Source: Tritrichomonas foetus
Lineage: Eukaryota > Parabasalia > Tritrichomonadida > Tritrichomonadidae
DNA: 16,874 bases
Assembly (NCBI GenBank): GCA_001839685.1
Contig: MLAK01001401.1
Span: 1-16,874, forward strand
Direction of reading: 5' to 3'
Shown: positions 6,664-14,616 of the stretch, piece after piece
How the letters are laid out: each line of letters opens with the position of its first letter
Numbering within the stretch: position 1 is the first letter of the stretch
The notes under the pieces: model-generated
Database searches by the model: none
What the model saw: the letters and a program-made list of their open reading frames with translations, nothing else
Told to the model about the DNA's origin: nothing
Program-made: the position numbers and the translations under genes

Positions 6664-9113
6664 TCAACGAAAGGTGAAAAAGCATTGATAATATTTTTCA
6701 TTACAGTTAAAGGATTTTTCATTAAAGTTTTCTTTGCTCCGCTTTCAACAATTCTTTGATTGACGAATAATAAAAGTTCTTCTGGTGTTGGATATTTTTG
6801 ATACTGAACAACGAACTTTCCATAGAAAGTCAATCCATGAAAGATATCTTTATATTTTTTAATATTATTTTCTTCTTCATTTAGAATATTAGTCACAAAT
6901 TCTCTGTATTTAAGTTCAAATGGTCTCATTGTTGAACGACAAAGTGGAATAATTTCAAAATTAGGAATAAAAGTAGCTTCCCATTCATTTTCGAATGTAG
7001 TGTATTTTTTATCAAAGTTAATTTGTTGAATTATAATATTTTTTCCTCTATCACTACGTGAAATCTTTTCTGCTATTGACATCAAAACATCAGAAGGAAC
7101 ATCATGAAGAACTTTTGGAAGCATTTGTAAGATGTTATTTCGACTTTTTTCTGTTGCTGGACCATCAACAAGGTAAACAATCTTTGAACGTTTCATTTGT
7201 TTTTCGGTTTCCCAAACTCTTTTTGAGATAGTATTTGGAAGGATGATTTCCGTATTTTGATACAAACCTTTGATTATATTAATGTGATATAATTTGTTTG
7301 TTCTCATGAATTTTAGTAATGCAAGCATTGCACGAGTTAATTTGATGTATTCCATTGTTCCTTGTGGAAGTCGAAATCCAAGAACATCATTAGCAAGAAT
7401 TGCTAAATATTCAGCATGAAGAATATGAAGTCTTACAAGATCAATTGCAGGATCATAAGGAATTGGAAACTTCGGCATACTAACACAAAACCAACAGGCT
7501 ACACCAATAGGAAGTTGATATTGTGGAAAAGAAGCAAGTCCACTCATTGAAGCTGTCGTTTTTCTTCTTTGAAGTCTCCAACAAAGCTGTTCACGAACAA
7601 AAGGTTCAATTTCATGAAAACGCTCCATATCTTTCATTAATAACCAAATCAGAGCAAACCAAAGTTCAGGATTGCCTATTCGTTTTGTATTTGTACAAAT
7701 TTGTGAAATTGCATAGTTAGCAACTTTGACATGTGATGGATGTGCACCTAATGGGATAATTCCAACAATTTTTCTTCGTGTAATCGGGGAAGATGCAATC
7801 GGAAATCCAGCGTTATGTGCTTCGCGAATAGTCTTCAATGAAATTACATGATCAAGCCTATCTTTCAATTGTTCAATGAGTTCAGGATGTCTTAAAAGAT
7901 TTAAAGGACAGTCTAGAATCTTATTGACTTTGTTTGGTGGCAAGTTCTTTAAAAGGGGTTCATTTGATTCATTAGTTACAATTAAGCATGGATCTGTTTC
8001 TTCTTCATATGAAATTGGGCATTCAAATGTTCCAGCTTTAGTTGAAACGTTTAATTGTGCATCATTTAAGTCTGCTTCTTGAACACTTGTGGCACGGGTA
8101 GCTCTGGAAGCTTTAATACTTTCTTTATCAAATGAATTATAGAGGGATCCTGATGCTATATTAATCATCGATAAGATTTGGGCTTCAAAACTTTCTGCAT
8201 CTAATTCAGGCTTTTTATATTTGTGCATTTCAATTATTTGTCCACCATATTGAAGAGCTTCGTCGAGATTTCCATTTCTTAAAGCTTTTGAAATTGCTTC
8301 AAGAGGATCTATTTTAATATCTTCTGGTTTAGACTTTGATGCAATATCTCTTAAAATTCTTTGCTTTAATTGAAGAAGTTTGTTTCTAATTTCTAAATCA
8401 CCTTTTGTACCAACCATTCTAACTGTTAAAACTTTGAAAAGTGAATCTTTATTCTTGATAAAATCATCTAAAGATGAAATTGTTTCTAAGTTTGTTAAAA
8501 TTTTAAAATCTTCATGTGTTACTTCTTCAGTAATGAAATCTTCTGTTATTGCTTGTTCACCATTATATTGATTGCTGATGCTTCGAATTTGTGATGGACA
8601 GTTTCTGGTAAATGGAACAGCAACTGACATGTTAGGGTGGTTCGAAATTACATAAACTGTAACTTTTTTGAACAAAAATCCTTCTTTGCGAATGATTTCT
8701 TCACATTTATTAATATCATAATGATAAATTTCTCCATCTGTAATTATATACAAATGCTCACGTGCATCATTTCCAAGTGTTTTTAAAGCATGTAAAATCT
8801 GCTGAGGTTGTGTTCCACCATTACCTATTCGATTTTCATTAATGTATTTTAGATGTTCACGATTTTCAATACGAAAATTATGATCCCATAAAACAATATT
8901 ATCACCTTCTTGATAATTTTGAGTGACAATTTTGTCAACAAATTGATGGTAAAGAGACGAGCCATAGGTTGACCCAGAATAATCAATTGCAAATGTACAA
9001 CGAAGTCTTTCATTAGGAGATGAGACAGACATCAAATTTAAAAATGATTTCTTCACTTCATTAAATTTTGATTGACATATAAGCATTGAATTGTTTGTCA
9101 TATTTAAATTCAT
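6453..9113 (-). CDS. von Willebrand factor A domain protein with complete MIDAS
   Basis: Numbered from the ATG at 9113, a vWA domain spans roughly residues 38-160. Its metal-ion-dependent adhesion site (MIDAS) is complete: D-x-S-G-S with D44, S46 and S48, then T101 in NGGT, and D126 in ITDGE. vWA domains bind protein partners through a divalent metal, so a cytoplasmic scaffold role fits; no signal peptide or membrane segment is seen. After a helical middle, CPISYEEETDPC near residue 365 recalls the CPIS...DP signature at the start of U-box domains, but the rest of a U-box is not evident. Residues about 430-850 form a globular part I do not recognise. Upstream, a TTG at 9164 keeps the frame open, but 9113 is the first in-frame ATG; M22-type alternatives lie at 9101 and 9086. 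The last 50 or so residues before the TAA at 6453 are probably out of frame. Confidence 0.8.
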   Translation of the reverse strand: MNLNMTNNSMLICQSKFNEVKKSFLNLMSVSSPNERLRCTFAIDYSGSTYGSSLYHQFVDKIVTQNYQEGDNIVLWDHNFRIENREHLKYINENRIGNGGTQPQQILHALKTLGNDAREHLYIITDGEIYHYDINKCEEIIRKEGFLFKKVTVYVISNHPNMSVAVPFTRNCPSQIRSISNQYNGEQAITEDFITEEVTHEDFKILTNLETISSLDDFIKNKDSLFKVLTVRMVGTKGDLEIRNKLLQLKQRILRDIASKSKPEDIKIDPLEAISKALRNGNLDEALQYGGQIIEMHKYKKPELDAESFEAQILSMINIASGSLYNSFDKESIKASRATRATSVQEADLNDAQLNVSTKAGTFECPISYEEETDPCLIVTNESNEPLLKNLPPNKVNKILDCPLNLLRHPELIEQLKDRLDHVISLKTIREAHNAGFPIASSPITRRKIVGIIPLGAHPSHVKVANYAISQICTNTKRIGNPELWFALIWLLMKDMERFHEIEPFVREQLCWRLQRRKTTASMSGLASFPQYQLPIGVACWFCVSMPKFPIPYDPAIDLVRLHILHAEYLAILANDVLGFRLPQGTMEYIKLTRAMLALLKFMRTNKLYHINIIKGLYQNTEIILPNTISKRVWETEKQMKRSKIVYLVDGPATEKSRNNILQMLPKVLHDVPSDVLMSIAEKISRSDRGKNIIIQQINFDKKYTTFENEWEATFIPNFEIIPLCRSTMRPFELKYREFVTNILNEEENNIKKYKDIFHGLTFYGKFVVQYQKYPTPEELLLFVNQRIVESGAKKTLMKNPLTVMKNIINAFSPFVDSIAPTIFVKRFLDSQTTPEKRIERKIKLHHSFQLQKNRLKKKNVVQIKKVALKDKRNQRNIPKIIVKII

Positions 9114-9142
9114 AATACATAGGCCAGATAAGCATTGAATTG
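9079..9142. repeat. Direct repeat of 15 bases around the vWA gene start
   Basis: ATAAGCATTGAATTG occurs at 9079-9093 and again at 9128-9142, 49 bases apart. Read on the minus strand each copy contains TTCAATG. One copy lies inside the predicted N-terminal coding region and one in the 5' flank. Because 49 is not a multiple of three, they are read in different frames. This suggests a local duplication around the start codon and adds some doubt about which ATG is used. Confidence 0.55.
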
Positions 9143-9233
9143 GAGAAAAATTCTTACTTTTCAATCACAACTCGAACTGCCAAAATTTCCAGAATAATGC
9201 CTGGAGAAATTCATTTCGAAGAAATCCCAATGA

Positions 9234-9255
9234 ATATATATATATATATATATAT
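9234..9255. repeat. (AT)11 microsatellite flanked by a short inverted repeat
   Basis: Eleven AT dinucleotides in an uninterrupted run. ATCCCA at 9224-9229 and TGGGAT at 9255-9260 flank it as an inverted repeat, so the block can fold into one hairpin. It is likely to vary in length between isolates. Confidence 0.85.
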
Positions 9256-9544
9256 GGGATATCCAAGTCAAGTTGAATGTCAAAAATGTATTTTATATAT
9301 ATAAATACTTATAATTGGGCATCGTGAACACAATAAGGTCAAATGAAAGGTCAAATTGGTGAAAAGCGTTCATAGTAAAAGTTTATTCGACGTTTGTACA
9401 ACAAAAAAGCTTAAATTATTCATTCTTAATAAAGTTTTACTCTTCATTCTTAAAATGCAGTTGGTCGTGTTTGGCCGATTGAAATGATAGATTGCAAAGC
9501 TGTGAACTAAATATGTGATAGAGTTCCAAACGAAATTGTGTTAA

Positions 9545-9809
9545 ATGGATCGATTACCTCTGATATATCGCTCTACGATTGTGACTAATTCAAAAAAAGA
9601 TCGAATTGGGTTGTCTGTGTGTTAGTGAAAAATAAAGGCTGCCTCAGAAAAAATCACGTCTTCAGGTTTCTGACAAGGCTGAAAATATCATCAGAGGCAA
9701 GGAAACATACTTTGTCGAGGATTTTTGGAATGGCCAATGTTTCCGTGATATGGAAAGTATGAAGAAAAAATTATATAGAATGAATAATTTGATTAGATCT
9801 ACGTTATAA
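9545..9809 (+). pseudogene. Possible gene relic in two frames
   Basis: An ATG at 9545 opens a 26-codon frame of ordinary composition (MDRLPLIYRSTIV...) that stops at a TAG near 9623. From 9636 a different frame runs 57 codons to the TAA at 9807-9809, with a mixed, globular-looking composition (such as GKETYFVEDFWNGQCF) quite unlike the AT-rich spacer around it. No ATG fits the second part. The base composition of this block is also higher in GC than its flanks. It could be a decayed gene or transposon fragment, or chance. I do not recognise a family. Confidence 0.25.
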
Positions 9810-10136
9810 GGTTAAAATTTAACCTATTGAAAATTTAAGAACTTTACATCAAAATTATAAAAATCATAATATCTCAATAAATTATAGATATTAATGAAAT
9901 TTTATGAATACAATTGCAATATAAAAGTATATAGACACATAATATTTTTAATACAAAAAATAACATTTAATAATATTTTTTTTATGCTTTTTTTTTTCAG
10001 AAAAATCCAAATTAGTGCTTAGAGACAGTGATTATTCACTTTTTTCACAGATGATTATATCTTCAGAGTTTGAAATAAAAAAAAGTGAGATCACCCGTCT
10101 AGCCCGTGAACACATCAAAAATTGTGTGTGTTTGAC

Positions 10137-10147
10137 TTCATTTTCGT
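10137..10147 (+). promoter_or_regulatory. Initiator-like element
   Basis: TTCATTTTCGT contains TCATT, which fits the trichomonad initiator consensus, with the predicted +1 A at 10140, 36 bases before the ATG at 10176. This is somewhat longer than usual for trichomonad leaders. The string closely matches the one before the small minus-strand ORF at 5953-5961. Confidence 0.35.
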
Positions 10148-10175
10148 TTTCAATTTTTTATTTGCTTGAAGTGGA

Positions 10176-10727
10176 ATGGAAGAAACCATATCGGATTACA
10201 CAGCTGATACCCTGGTCAACATGGGCGGAATGATACTTAAGAAATACATCCAAAATCGAAATGATGTTTTCCAACATGTCGAAAAACCAGAAGAACCAAA
10301 AACCACAAAAATCATCCAGCATTTGGAGACCGATATAAACGAAATAGATTCAGCATGGGCTTTAAAATTAGATAATATCATAGAAGAGTCACCTGAAGCG
10401 GAAATAAAGCAAAACGGGAAAGAAATATGTTCAATTTTATCAAACATCATTTATTTGCTTCTCAATGAGAAAGAATCGAATGATTTTGGGAAAAATCACA
10501 CAAATTCAGGTGATTTACAATTGCATAAAGGTGATACTTTCCGATTATGCAATCAACAAGACAAAGAAATTGAAAATCAAATCGAAAAACTAACAGATGG
10601 ACTTGATCCCCAATACTTTGATGAAGGATTAAATATTGAGAATTTAATCATGTCCACAAAAATCACCCAAACGATTGTTAAATGTAATGACAGGGCATAT
10701 TCAACACTTCCCATTATTTCGAAATAA
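10176..10727 (+). CDS. Hypothetical protein (183 aa), acidic and helical
   Basis: A complete ATG-to-TAA frame with an in-frame stop at 10167-10169 just upstream, so the start at 10176 is well defined. The protein is acidic and soluble-looking, with no signal peptide or membrane segment. It shows predicted helices near residues 1-30, 55-75 and 85-100, the last with a hydrophobic stretch (ICSILSNIIYLLL), then a Lys/Glu/Gln-rich C-terminal half. No family is recognised. The stop codon is followed directly by A, so it forms TAAA, the trichomonad type of poly(A) signal. It stands alone on this strand, divergent from the vWA gene and convergent with the DENN gene. A minus-strand open frame over its 5' part (10196-10450) is a shadow. 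Confidence 0.65.
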   Translation: MEETISDYTADTLVNMGGMILKKYIQNRNDVFQHVEKPEEPKTTKIIQHLETDINEIDSAWALKLDNIIEESPEAEIKQNGKEICSILSNIIYLLLNEKESNDFGKNHTNSGDLQLHKGDTFRLCNQQDKEIENQIEKLTDGLDPQYFDEGLNIENLIMSTKITQTIVKCNDRAYSTLPIISK

Positions 10728-10728
10728 A
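10725..10728 (+). terminator. TAAA poly(A)-signal-like site overlapping the stop codon
   Basis: The TAA stop plus the next A give TAAA. In Trichomonas vaginalis UAAA serves as the poly(A) signal and often includes the stop codon. It is a short motif in AT-rich DNA, so support comes mostly from its position. Confidence 0.4.
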
Positions 10729-11409
10729 GCATTCATGTTTCTATTTATTGCGTGATTTTTATCATAACATCATCTTTCGGAAAATGACTATTTTTAATTA
10801 GATTCCAACCATAGTTTTTATAATCAAAATGTATCTCGCTAATTGCAAAATCAGTAATGAAATATTTGATCAAAATACCAAAGAAATTAAAATGAACAAT
10901 TTATATTTAATTTTTGATTTTCACTCTGTATATTCACCCAATATGTTTTGACACACTGTGGCACAAATTCATTTTTACAACTTAATGACTATATTATGCT
11001 AATTTTCTATGATAGAATCGATAAGAAGTAATTATTGAACTGTGTGAATGTATTGGAGGATGTGTTAGAATATTCCAAACCATTGAAAACAATCAAAATT
11101 CATTCATCTGTTAAAATAATGTGATGTAATAGTTGCAAAATTTGATTTTGGTCGCTCAAATTTCGGTATTGACTCTTTCCATTACTTCATATGTAATGCT
11201 TCTTCCATTTTTATGCTGAATATATAATTTCCTTCTTTCATTCATTTGCTGGAATTACTCGGTCTGTAATCTATTCTGAGAATGAATTAAAAAAGAAATT
11301 AAATCCCAAAAACAATAAAAAAAAATTAAATTGATAGTAATATAATATTTAACATATATATATAAAACAAATAAAACAGAACAATTAAAACAAAACAATA
11401 CAAAACTAA
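10728..11409. other. Intergenic region between convergent genes
   Basis: About 680 bases of AT-rich 3' flank for the plus-strand hypothetical gene and the minus-strand DENN gene, including a short TATATATATA run near 11355. The 102-residue minus-strand open frame from 11563 to 11255 mostly reads through this spacer in the wrong frame of the DENN gene. No gene is called. Confidence 0.5.
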
Positions 11410-12774
11410 TTAATCCGAAGTTGAAGATGAAGATGATGATTGGTCGCTGTGAAAAATAGAGGCAAGTGATCGTAACTTTTTCTTCAGTGACCTTTCGAGA
11501 TCCTTGCTCATTGTCTGTCCAGCCATGACGTGTATCAACCCTACGCATACTTTCCTTGCACATTCTGGCCTCAAAAGATCACCGACGTCAAGTGTGAGAA
11601 ATCGATTAATGTTTTCTTCCAGGGCGAGACGCTCCCTGCAGATTCGTCGAAAGAGTTTGCTTTTGAGTACTTTTGCAGCAAATTCTACAACAGGGGATGC
11701 ACTTAAAACTTCATTTGCGATTAATTTATCTGTGACGATATTTACATTGACGTTACCAAGGAGGAAAGCAAGCATATCTCCTGCAAGCTGTTGATCAACT
11801 GCCTCAGTAATCGCCTTTCTCAGTTTCTTTGTGTTTTGATAGAGCTTGTATCTGATCTGTGCTGAATTGAAAGTTTGACTAGGTTTGTTTAAATCAAATC
11901 CTATTTTGACCAACTTTGTTTGCTTTTTAATAAGATTTTCAGCGAGAGGATTTGATGTGCCTATGATTCCTTTTGGCCTTTCCGAAAGTGCAGCAAAACG
12001 CTGATCAATGACCGAAATGTAAGGAGTAACAATTGGACTTTCTTCTGGATAGGTTAACGATGCAATTGCAAATGCAGCATTAGTAGCCTTTTGGGGAGTG
12101 CATGCCTCGATCAGGACAGGCTGATCGGTAATGGCCGACTCCCAAAGCTCTAAGGCTCCATCAAAATCCGTTTCTATGTCTGTTATTAAATCGCTTCCGA
12201 TGAAATTTAGATTTGCGCAATAAAAGCGACTCTGTGTCGATAATAAATGAGTTAATTTTGGTTTGGGATTGATTGGAACCACGCCGTCAAAAAGTGGAAG
12301 CTCGAACTTGCTTTTGAAGGAAAATGGCAAATGGCGGCTCCATTTTTCCACGAAATTAGTCAGCAATATAAAAGCATCATGCGGATCGAGTACAGGAAGG
12401 CTTTTAATACTGCTGAGGAGTTTGATAAAGAGAGGATAGTAAGATAACTCTGTTGCAATGACAATAGAAAATTGTTCAAAATTTCTACTGCATTTCATAT
12501 TTTTCACGCTGACGAAAGCTGTGTAGCAGAAAATCCTGCTTGAGTTCCTCCTATTGCTTATTTGGTTGTCACTGTGGCTTTCAGTACCAGGAATGGAAAA
12601 GCAGAAAGTGTGGACCCCTTGCTGGAGAGAAATGATAGATTCGGGAAAGCAGTTAAGCTTCATTGAGGCGATTTGGCGACCATTGAGTAAAGAATCGCAA
12701 TTAGATGACTTCTCTGCAAGAACTGCGCCCTCGTGAATATCGAATTTGAACAAGAGCGTTGCAGGATGAATCAT
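11410..12774 (-). CDS. DENN-domain protein, DENND6/FAM116-like (Rab GEF candidate)
   Basis: The 454-residue protein follows the DENND6 (FAM116) pattern through most of its length. The N-terminus has a longin-like strand (LLFKFDIHEGAVL), then a CFPES segment and TFCFSIPG. Next come FCYTAFVSVKN and a RNFEQFSIVIATELSYYPLF block, matching the family's strand followed by 'K-R-x-F-Q-K-S-hydrophobic' and 'L-P-Y-x-x-F'. The core DENN segment around residues 205-285 (LWESAITDQPVLIEA, VTPYISVIDQRF, GIIGTSNPLAEN) matches the family's 'WEL-x-L-x-G-E-P-hydrophobic', 'R-P-Y-x-T-I-x-D' and 'G-V-T-N-P' landmarks. DENN proteins are GDP-GTP exchange factors for Rab GTPases in membrane traffic. The C-terminus is a Ser-rich acidic tail. 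Sampled stretches are near 47% GC, clearly above neighbouring genes. The start is the ATG at 12774. AVL9-type DENN proteins are the closest alternative. Confidence 0.8.
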   Translation of the reverse strand: MIHPATLLFKFDIHEGAVLAEKSSNCDSLLNGRQIASMKLNCFPESIISLQQGVHTFCFSIPGTESHSDNQISNRRNSSRIFCYTAFVSVKNMKCSRNFEQFSIVIATELSYYPLFIKLLSSIKSLPVLDPHDAFILLTNFVEKWSRHLPFSFKSKFELPLFDGVVPINPKPKLTHLLSTQSRFYCANLNFIGSDLITDIETDFDGALELWESAITDQPVLIEACTPQKATNAAFAIASLTYPEESPIVTPYISVIDQRFAALSERPKGIIGTSNPLAENLIKKQTKLVKIGFDLNKPSQTFNSAQIRYKLYQNTKKLRKAITEAVDQQLAGDMLAFLLGNVNVNIVTDKLIANEVLSASPVVEFAAKVLKSKLFRRICRERLALEENINRFLTLDVGDLLRPECARKVCVGLIHVMAGQTMSKDLERSLKKKLRSLASIFHSDQSSSSSSTSD

Positions 12775-13158
12775 TGTTGTCGACTGTATCTCTCGTTTGA
12801 CTTTTTGAGAATATTACGTTCTCAATTGTGAAAGAATAAAGTGGGGAAATTTCATAGCTTTGGTTTTGAGTTTCATTAGAAAAAGTTTTAACGAAAGATT
12901 TTTGAGAAAAATGCTTTTGCTTTTTGAAAGGATATTGGAAAAATATGAATATTCAGGTACGTTTTTGAGTGAATATAACTTTTCAAGAAGATAAATGCAT
13001 TGGGAAATTTTGAAAATTATAACCGACTTTATTACCGATTATATTGAAAAAGCTATTATATAAAATAAATATTTTGACTAGACCTGTCAAAATCTTAACG
13101 TGCGAGCAATGACTTGAAAGAAGGAAATCACTCTCGAAATCTTATCTCTCCAATCGAT

Positions 13159-13208
13159 AAAGGAAGCAGGTGAAAGTTGAGGTAAACTTGAAAGGAAGCA
13201 GGTGAAAG
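13159..13208. repeat. 18-base direct repeat
   Basis: AAAGGAAGCAGGTGAAAG occurs exactly at 13159-13176 and at 13191-13208, a period of 32 bases. Both copies are purine-rich. It looks like a recent local duplication and possibly a minimal tandem repeat of two units. Confidence 0.8.
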
Positions 13209-13379
13209 AAGATTACAGTCTGTACAGAGATTTTAGAAAATACGTTTAGAGAAATTGTTTCGGTCAAAATGTCAAATTTTGGATAACTTTTTGAAATCTA
13301 TTGAAAATTGGTTCAATGTGGCAAACTGGTGACTGGATTGGCAAAAACTATATACTTCACTTAAATTTACTAAGAATAT

Positions 13380-13505
13380 AAGAAAGAGAATGTAAGAAAT
13401 AGAGTATAAGAAAGAGAATTTAAGAAAGAGAATGTAAGAAAGAAAATATAAGAAAGAGAATATAAGAAATAGAGGATAAGAAAGAGAATATAAGAAAAAG
13501 AATAT
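13380..13505. repeat. 14-bp tandem repeat, nine copies
   Basis: Nine consecutive 14-base units start at 13380 with the consensus AAGAAAGAGAATAT. Copies differ at a few positions, chiefly the last three bases (TGT, TAT, TTT, GAT) and bases 7-9. Partial units flank the array on both sides. The plus strand is almost pure purine apart from the T positions. The minus-strand open frame across it (13272-13547, Phe/Leu/Tyr-rich) is an artefact of the repeat. Confidence 0.9.
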
Positions 13506-13790
13506 AAAAAGACGATAGATTGATATTTTCACCAATTCAAAGTCCAATATATGATATTATATGACTCACACATTTATTCGCAAATCGATTAGAAAGAAAG
13601 ATAAAAAATGTTAATTAAATGATTTGTTTCCTTGATCGATATAAAAAAGCACTGGCAATAGCAAACCCTGGGTCTTAATATATCTAAAGAAAATGGTGTT
13701 GTATCGAACTTCTAATTTTTAATGAATAAATTGTAATATTTTATAAAGAGTGATATTTATGAACATATCTCCTGTCTATATATAAATCAT

Positions 13791-13794
13791 TTTA
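13791..13794 (-). terminator. TAAA poly(A)-signal-like site after the phospholipase C-like gene
   Basis: On the minus strand TTTAAAATG places a TAAA about 22 bases beyond the TAG stop at 13816-13818. Position is the only support. Confidence 0.3.
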
Positions 13795-13815
13795 AAGCAA
13801 CAATCAATCAAAACT

Positions 13816-14616
13816 CTATTTCCAATGAGGAATCTCACCAACTTTACAGCACCCAATCTGATGAACCAGATTCGTGGTTATATTTTCCATGTGGAGGTTG
13901 TTGAATTCCACATCGCCAAGTCGTTGAAAAGCCAATTCGAGTGCTTCATGCATTGCAAGGACATGTTTCGACAGAGTGCACGAAGATTCAGTATAAGCTG
14001 TAATTCCATGACAACAGCTGTTTATCTGAACGAATGGCAAGAAACGATGGAGCGGGAAAATTTTGGCCGAAAGATAAACCAAAGGATAAAAAACTCTGAA
14101 AAATCGACTTTCCCTGATTCCAAATTCATTCAATTTGGCTCTAATTCCAGTTGGAAGAATGTTTTTCATCATTTTCGGTTTGTATTGTCTGATAATAACC
14201 GAATCAACAACAACTTCAGAAAAATAGTGGAGAATTCCTTTTTCAATGATGAATGATTCACCTTTTCCTGCATGTGCAAAAGTGTCAGGTGGAATATGAC
14301 TGAAAATTCCAAGCAAGAAATAGTAAAAATCATTATTTTCTTTATCGTTTTGTAATTTTATATCATTATTATTCAAATCAATTATTTTATTATTTTTTAT
14401 GAATTTTACACGCCACATCTTATCAAAAAGTCTTTGAATTTTGTGTGTGATAGATTTATCAAGTCCATCTGCCCAAACTGATCCCAGAAGGAACGAATCT
14501 TTTTCAGATTCGCTAATGTTGGTCAAATGTCTCTCTAAAAATTGCTGGGCAATGACTTGGTGGAGAAATGGACACCAACTGAATGAGTTAAAAGTCAGAA
14601 AAAAGAAGAGAAGCAT
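13816..14616 (-). CDS. Secreted zinc-dependent phospholipase C-like protein
   Basis: The 266-residue protein starts with a hydrophobic, signal-peptide-like segment (residues 1-13) ahead of W14. The metal ligands of the zinc-dependent phospholipase C / GPI-phospholipase D N-domain fold can be placed: W14 (the family's mature N-terminal Trp), H19, D50 in WADG, H58 in SITH, H107, D111, H115, H130 and E134. The H-x3-D and H-x3-E spacings, and the roughly 15 residues between H115 and H130, fit the bacterial enzyme, where the ligands run H, D, H, H, E. Such enzymes bind three zinc ions and cleave phospholipid or GPI headgroups. Known homologues act outside the cell or in lysosome-like compartments. 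An Asn/Lys-rich insert lies near residues 72-95. It is a single-domain protein with no GPI-PLD beta-propeller. The start is the ATG at 14616; an in-frame stop lies at 14644-14646. Confidence 0.75.
   Translation of the reverse strand: MLLFFFLTFNSFSWCPFLHQVIAQQFLERHLTNISESEKDSFLLGSVWADGLDKSITHKIQRLFDKMWRVKFIKNNKIIDLNNNDIKLQNDKENNDFYYFLLGIFSHIPPDTFAHAGKGESFIIEKGILHYFSEVVVDSVIIRQYKPKMMKNILPTGIRAKLNEFGIRESRFFRVFYPLVYLSAKIFPLHRFLPFVQINSCCHGITAYTESSCTLSKHVLAMHEALELAFQRLGDVEFNNLHMENITTNLVHQIGCCKVGEIPHWK

Larger units (their letters stand above)
9114..10175. other. Intergenic region between divergent genes
   Basis: About 1 kb between the vWA gene (minus) and the unrecognised plus-strand gene. It should hold both promoters. 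It contains an (AT)11 microsatellite, a possible gene relic (9545-9809), and from about 9820 onward a very AT-rich stretch with poly-T just before 10000. No intact gene was found. Confidence 0.5.
12775..13815. other. Intergenic region with two repeat structures
   Basis: About 1 kb between two minus-strand genes, expected to hold the DENN promoter and the 3' flank... of the downstream-lying minus gene's neighbours. It contains an 18-base direct repeat (13159-13208) and a 14-bp tandem array (13380-13505). A 27-codon ATG frame at 12911-12994 on the plus strand is too short to call. No gene is supported. Confidence 0.5.

Noticed and set aside
7483..7502. ACTAACACA...CAACAG on the plus strand, resembling the trichomonad intron 3' end ACTAACACACAG
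   Set aside because: It lies on the strand opposite the vWA coding region, has extra bases, and has no matching GTATGT donor at a usable distance. The coding frame is continuous there.
11255..11563. Minus-strand 102-residue open frame overlapping the DENN gene 3' end
   Set aside because: Its first part reads the DENN gene in the wrong frame and the rest is AT-rich spacer.
12911..12994. 27-codon ATG frame on the plus strand upstream of the DENN gene
   Set aside because: It is too short, has no initiator-like element and sits in AT-rich spacer where such frames are expected by chance.
13272..13547. Minus-strand 91-residue open frame, Phe/Leu/Tyr-rich and membrane-like
   Set aside because: It is generated by the 14-bp purine-rich tandem array and has no independent support.
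13825..14256. Plus-strand 143-residue open frame
   Set aside because: It lies wholly opposite the phospholipase C-like gene, whose metal-ligand pattern and signal peptide show that the minus strand is the coding one.
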